A stretch of DNA of 37,399 nt from Bacteroidales bacterium (GTDB taxonomy: Bacteria; Bacteroidota; Bacteroidia; Bacteroidales; Muribaculaceae): assembly GCA_030536615.1 (NCBI GenBank), contig JAUNPQ010000017.1:1-37399 (forward strand), read 5' to 3'. Below, piece after piece: positions 33,891 to 37,399 of the stretch (the stretch's first letter is position 1; every line of letters starts with the position of its first letter). Position numbers and translations under genes: made by a program. The notes beneath the pieces were generated by a model. That model was not told the origin of the DNA. It did not search any database and saw only the letters and a list, made by a program, of their open reading frames with translations.

Positions 33891-34823
33891 ATGAACATTC
33901 TTGAAGCATCACATATCATAAAGGACTACACCGGCCATCGTGCCCTTGACGATGTCAGCATTGAAGTGCCGGAAAAAAGCATCTACGGTCTTTTGGGACC
34001 TAACGGAGCAGGAAAGACAACTCTGATCCGCATCATCAATCATATCACGGCTCCTGACTCAGGCACGGTCACTTTCTGTGGGGAACCGCTCACAGCCAAG
34101 TCCATATCGGGAATAGGCTATCTGCCTGAGGAACGCGGGCTCTACAAAAAAATGCGTGTGGGCGAACAGGCAGTCTTCTTTGCACGTCTCAAAGGGATGA
34201 GCACACGCGAGGCTACGCGCCGGCTGAAAGAATGGTTTGAGCGTCTGGAGATATCCGGATGGTGGGACAAGCGCATTGAGGAGCTGTCAAAGGGCATGGC
34301 CCAGAAAGTGCAGTTCATCATCACTGTTCTTCACCGGCCCAAACTGCTGATATTCGACGAACCTTTCTCAGGCTTCGACCCCATAAACGCCAATATCCTT
34401 AAACGGGAAATATTGCGTCTGCGCGATGAAGGGGCCACCGTCATCTTCTCGACGCATAACATGGGGAGTGTGGAAGAACTCTGTGACTCCATCACGCTTA
34501 TCAACAAAAGCCGCAACATTCTCACCGGCCGCATAGACGAGTTGCGACGCAAATACTGCGACGGCAATTACCGGCTGACTTTCAACGGCGACGTACATGC
34601 CATGACAAAGGCCATAGAACCTTATGCCGACAAGATCTACTCGCCCGACACTGATCCTGATGCCCCGGAGAAAAATCTGATATTCACACTCAAGGACAAT
34701 CAGGCACGGCGTCCGCTTATTGCCGCCGCGAACAGCACTGCCGACATCCACGGTTTTGAGGCCATCCTACCGTCAGTGGACAATATATTCATCCAGGCTG
34801 TAAACGCCACAACCAATCAATAA
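33891..34823 (+). CDS. ABC-2 type exporter, ATP-binding subunit
   Basis: A 310-residue ABC ATPase. Walker A GLLGPNGAGKTTLIR (residues about 33-47), signature ELSKGMAQKVQF (about 133-144), Walker B KLLIFDEPFSGFDP (about 153-166), and the switch His in IFSTHNMGSVEELCD. A C-terminal domain of the DUF4162 type follows. The sequence is closest to NatA/YhaQ-like ATPases that pair with ABC2 permeases. The ATG at 33891 is preferred to an in-frame ATG at 33816 because the latter lies inside the terminator/promoter and its extension has no family match. The permease gene follows after six bases, so the two form one unit. Substrate (Na+, drug, peptide or lipid) is unknown. Confidence 0.92.
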   Translation: MNILEASHIIKDYTGHRALDDVSIEVPEKSIYGLLGPNGAGKTTLIRIINHITAPDSGTVTFCGEPLTAKSISGIGYLPEERGLYKKMRVGEQAVFFARLKGMSTREATRRLKEWFERLEISGWWDKRIEELSKGMAQKVQFIITVLHRPKLLIFDEPFSGFDPINANILKREILRLRDEGATVIFSTHNMGSVEELCDSITLINKSRNILTGRIDELRRKYCDGNYRLTFNGDVHAMTKAIEPYADKIYSPDTDPDAPEKNLIFTLKDNQARRPLIAAANSTADIHGFEAILPSVDNIFIQAVNATTNQ

Positions 34824-34829
34824 ATCACC

Positions 34830-36086
34830 ATGGCCAACAATATCGTACTGATAATACGCCGCGAATACCTTGAACGCGTGCGCCGCAAGAGTTTCATAAT
34901 CTCCACAATACTCATGCCTGTGCTTCTGATAGCCATGATGGCGATGCCGGCGCTGATGGTGATATGGAGTTCGCCCGAAAGCAAGACAATAGCTGTTGTG
35001 GATGCTTCCGGAGTCGTTGCCCCGCAACTTGCCGGCAACACGGTGATGAACTTTATCCCCACCCCTGAAAGCGCTGACTCAGCAAAAGCCAATGAGGCCT
35101 ACAACGCTGTTCTTGTGATAGGCAAAGATGTGGTTGAGAAACCGGACAACATCCAGTTCTATACCCGTGAGGCCGCAGGCATGCAGACTGAACAGCTGCT
35201 GACGGCGCAGATAACGGATATCATAGAAAACCAACGTCTGAGCAAGTACAACATCGACAATCTCCAGCAGATAATGCAGGATGTGAAAGCCAATGTCTCC
35301 ATACAGTCTTTCCGGCTTGACGAGGAAGGCGAGACGGAGACGTCATCGACGGCATCATACATAATAGGCATGGTGACAATGATGATACTTTACATGTTCA
35401 TCCTCCTTTACGGACAGATGGTGATGAACGGCATCATTGAAGAAAAGAACAACCGTGTGCTTGAGATAGTTGTCTCATCGGTAAAGCCGGCGCAACTGCT
35501 TGTCGGAAAAATTCTTGGAATAGGCAGTGTTGCGCTCACACAGATGCTGCTGTGGGGTGTACTGATCTTCTCTTTCGCGCAATGGGGTCTGCCGCTGCTG
35601 ACCTCAGGGATGGCAGGTTCAGACACTGAACTCACAACTGCGATCGGCAACCTCGGAGACACCGGCTACATCATGGGGCTGTTCGCCACAATGACACTCC
35701 TGATGATGGGAGGCTATCTTTTCTACTCGGCAATCTACGCCGCCATCGGCTCAGCCATAGACAACATACAGGATGCCTCGCAACTGCAGATGTTTGCCGT
35801 AATTCCCATCATTGCCGGGCTCATAATCTCTCTGAGTGTTGTCAATGATCCGGACTCATCCATGGCTGTCTGGACATCAATGATTCCGTTCACGTCGCCA
35901 ATGGTCATGATGACGCGTGTGCCTTTCGGCGTACCCGGCTGGCAACTTGCCTTGTCAGTGGTCATTCTGGCTGCCTCACTTGTATTCATGATATGGCTCA
36001 GTGCCAAAATATATCGCGTGGGAATCTTCATGTATGGCAAGAAGCCCACAATAAAAGATCTTATACGCTGGGCAAGATACAAATGA
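34830..36086 (+). CDS. ABC-2 type exporter, permease subunit (NatB-like)
   Basis: A 418-residue membrane protein of the ABC-2 family. An N-terminal helix after the motif RREYLERVRRKSFIISTILM (residues about 9-28) precedes a large extracytoplasmic domain (about 50-175). Five to six helices follow in the C-terminal half, including TASYIIGMVTMMILYMFILL and GLFATMTLLMMGGYLFYSAI. The conserved IIEEKNNRVLEIVVSSVKPAQLLVGKILG (read as two pieces around the NRVLEI motif) marks the coupling region. It pairs with the ATPase gene immediately upstream. No accessory substrate-binding or outer-membrane component is adjacent. Confidence 0.92.
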   Translation: MANNIVLIIRREYLERVRRKSFIISTILMPVLLIAMMAMPALMVIWSSPESKTIAVVDASGVVAPQLAGNTVMNFIPTPESADSAKANEAYNAVLVIGKDVVEKPDNIQFYTREAAGMQTEQLLTAQITDIIENQRLSKYNIDNLQQIMQDVKANVSIQSFRLDEEGETETSSTASYIIGMVTMMILYMFILLYGQMVMNGIIEEKNNRVLEIVVSSVKPAQLLVGKILGIGSVALTQMLLWGVLIFSFAQWGLPLLTSGMAGSDTELTTAIGNLGDTGYIMGLFATMTLLMMGGYLFYSAIYAAIGSAIDNIQDASQLQMFAVIPIIAGLIISLSVVNDPDSSMAVWTSMIPFTSPMVMMTRVPFGVPGWQLALSVVILAASLVFMIWLSAKIYRVGIFMYGKKPTIKDLIRWARYK

Positions 36087-36185
36087 TGTGAATGATACAA
36101 TAGGGCAACACTGCGTCACTGACCTCTGCAGCCCGCATTACAAACTTTAGTTAAAAGGATATTCCTCAATCAGCATTTTATACTG

Positions 36186-36226
36186 TTCCGGTGTTATACA
36201 TGATGAGAAATTGTATAACACCGGAA
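36186..36226. promoter_or_regulatory. Perfect 15-bp inverted repeat before rpoD
   Basis: TTCCGGTGTTATACA (36186-36200) and TGTATAACACCGGAA (36212-36226) are exact reverse complements separated by 11 bases. The right arm ends eight bases before the rpoD ATG (36235). It is either a 5'-UTR hairpin that masks the translation start or a DNA operator. No U-run follows. Confidence 0.8.
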
Positions 36227-36234
36227 TATATTTT

Positions 36235-37092
36235 ATGCGACAACTAAAAATAAACACATCCATAACGCGGCGCGACGGCGAGATTCTGGACAAGTATCTT
36301 CAGGAAATAGGTCGCGAACCCATGCTGACTCCCGATGAGGAGGTGGAACTTGCCCAGAAAATACGCGCCGGAGACAGCCGCGCCCTTGACCGCCTGATAC
36401 GCTCAAACCTGCGTTTTGTGGTGTCTGTGGCCAAACAATACCAGAATCAGGGGCTTGCGCTTCCTGACCTGATAAACGAGGGCAATCTGGGCCTGATCAA
36501 GGCGGCTGAGAAATTTGACGAGACCCGTGGTTTCAAGTTCATTTCCTATGCCGTGTGGTGGATTCGGCAGAGCATTCTGCAGGCTCTTGCCGAGCAGAGC
36601 CGTATTGTGCGGCTCCCGTTGAATCAGGTGGGTTCTCTCAACAAGATACAGCGTGCCATAGCCCAGTTTGAGCAGGAGAATCAACGCAAGCCCTCACCGC
36701 AGGAGATTGCCGACGTCCTTGACATTCCGGTGGAGAAGGTGCGTGAGAGCTACCGTATGTCGGGCCGCAGTGTCTCTGTTGACACGCCATTCGGGGACAG
36801 CGATGACAACACCATGCTGGATGTGATGACTGACAGCGATGCGCCCGGAACGGATGCCACCCTCAACCATGAGGCGCTGTCAGCAGAGTTACGCCGTTCA
36901 CTGAATCATCTGCCTGACCGCGAGCGCAACATTCTCCAGTCATGTTTCGGCATAGGTTGCGAGGAGATGTCACTTGAGGAGATAGGCCTGAAATTCGGGC
37001 TGACCAGAGAGCGCGTGCGTCAGATCAAGGAAAAGGCACTTCGCCACATCAAGAACATAAACGGAGGTCCTTTGCGCGCATACCTTGGCTAA
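36235..37092 (+). CDS. rpoD: Primary sigma factor RpoD (Bacteroidota short type)
   Basis: A 285-residue sigma-70 factor that directs RNA polymerase to housekeeping promoters; in Bacteroidota these are the TAnnTTTG type seen across this window. There is no region 1.1. Region 1.2 ([20 protein letters not shown]), region 2 ([60 protein letters not shown]), region 3 and region 4 ([20 protein letters not shown]) are all present. The ATG at 36235 gives the MRQLKI start usual for this group. The frame also opens at a TTG at 36211, inside the inverted repeat's right arm, which is unlikely. The unique feature is the hairpin just upstream. Confidence 0.97.
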   Translation: MRQLKINTSITRRDGEILDKYLQEIGREPMLTPDEEVELAQKIRAGDSRALDRLIRSNLRFVVSVAKQYQNQGLALPDLINEGNLGLIKAAEKFDETRGFKFISYAVWWIRQSILQALAEQSRIVRLPLNQVGSLNKIQRAIAQFEQENQRKPSPQEIADVLDIPVEKVRESYRMSGRSVSVDTPFGDSDDNTMLDVMTDSDAPGTDATLNHEALSAELRRSLNHLPDRERNILQSCFGIGCEEMSLEEIGLKFGLTRERVRQIKEKALRHIKNINGGPLRAYLG

Positions 37093-37134
37093 TCTTCTTC
37101 AGGGGATTTTTCCAGAATGTCAATGTGCTCCTGT

Positions 37135-37170
37135 TGTCCGTATCAAAGCCTAACTGCTTTGATACGGACA
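37135..37170 (+). terminator. Perfect hairpin downstream of rpoD
   Basis: TGTCCGTATCAAAGC (37135-37149) pairs exactly with GCTTTGATACGGACA (37156-37170) around a six-base loop. Only a weak T-run follows (TCTTT at 37177-37181), so it may be an atypical terminator, or an mRNA-stabilising structure. Confidence 0.5.
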
Positions 37171-37220
37171 GGTGTGTCTTTAGGGCGGACGCACGGACCG
37201 TGCCGCCAGTGGCGGAGCCA

Positions 37221-37370
37221 CACGCAGTGCGTGGACCAGGTGGGGTATACCGCGTGGGGGTCGGCAGTGCACGCAGTGCGTGAACCAATGGGGGGGATAC
37301 CCGAGTAGCCGCTGAGGTAAGTACTGCGTGTCGGGAAAGTCCATAGGGGTATACTCAACAGGAAGGGGGT
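37221..37370 (+). repeat. Degenerate ~49-base tandem repeat, G-rich, non-coding
   Basis: CACGCAGTGCGTG occurs at 37221-37233 and 37270-37282, each followed by xACCA and a run of Gs ending in a GATAC/GTATAC-like core. A third, weaker unit has GCGTG at 37326-37330, followed by TCCA and GGGGTATAC. Spacings between the GTG ends are 49 and 48 bases. Upstream, 37201-37220 contains a small GCCGCCA/TGGCGG palindrome. No open reading frame of note spans the region and it continues to the window edge. Confidence 0.55.
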
Positions 37371-37399
37371 GTGTGAGGATTGGCCAGAAGTCGGGGTCG

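Noticed and set aside
36186-36226. rpoD inverted repeat as terminator of the ABC transporter unit
   Set aside because: No T-run follows either arm on either strand, and it lies about 100 bases past the permease stop, against the rpoD start codon.
37187-37399. CRISPR array in the repeat block
   Set aside because: The units are degenerate, only two or three copies, and have no constant repeat with unique equal spacers; no cas genes are nearby.

Overview
The window reads as a chromosomal segment of a Bacteroidales gut bacterium, probably of the Muribaculaceae type (the family is an inference). Evidence: promoters fit the Bacteroidota pattern TAnnTTTG (-7) with TTG or TTTG about 20 bases upstream (-33), and ribosome-binding sites are largely absent. 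The primary sigma factor is short and starts MRQLKI. MurF is fused to alanine racemase. HU-CCDC81/SPOR, GSCFA, BACON, DUF6377 and PorE-like OmpA proteins are all present.

Layout. 1-32: 5' half of a tRNA (minus strand). 209-2227: exported TPR protein and an HU/SPOR cell-division-type protein. 2353-4861: compact cluster of nitroreductase, DUF2520 Rossmann protein, KdsC-like phosphatase and Maf nucleotide pyrophosphatase. 4886-6490 (minus): DUF6377 TPR/HTH membrane regulator. 6703-6773: tRNA-Gln(CUG) with terminator, followed by a KilA-N pseudogene fragment. 7239-9539: outer-membrane beta-barrel receptor of the TonB-receptor type. 9616-10434 (minus): exported CMD-cupin protein. 10566-20074 (minus): a six-gene envelope operon (PEGA-barrel protein, seven-repeat BACON lipoprotein, Ser/Tyr-rich lipoprotein, two LPP20-like proteins, transglutaminase-like protein) ending in a terminator. 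20410-25586: PorE-like lipoprotein, GSCFA protein, MurF-Alr. 25664-30491: LptF/G permease, RibBA, GlnRS. 30594-32093: TPR protein. 32293-33762: HtrA protease. 33891-36086: ABC-2 exporter pair. 36235-37092: RpoD. 37093-37399: non-coding, with a perfect hairpin and a degenerate ~49-base repeat.

Much of the window serves the cell envelope: LPS (KdsC-like, LptF/G), peptidoglycan (MurF-Alr, SPOR and OmpA domains), protein quality control (HtrA) and surface lipoproteins. The most unusual signal is a 55-base promoter module found twice, at 7088-7142 (plus) and 20146-20200 (minus). Each copy has a shared ATTAACAATT-type box, a run of nine Gs in the place of the -33 element, 21 or 22 bases, then a perfect -7 box. 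One copy precedes the beta-barrel receptor and the other the six-gene envelope operon. This suggests a shared regulon and possibly slipped-strand phase variation. That operon plus its promoter class is the best candidate here for an undescribed system.
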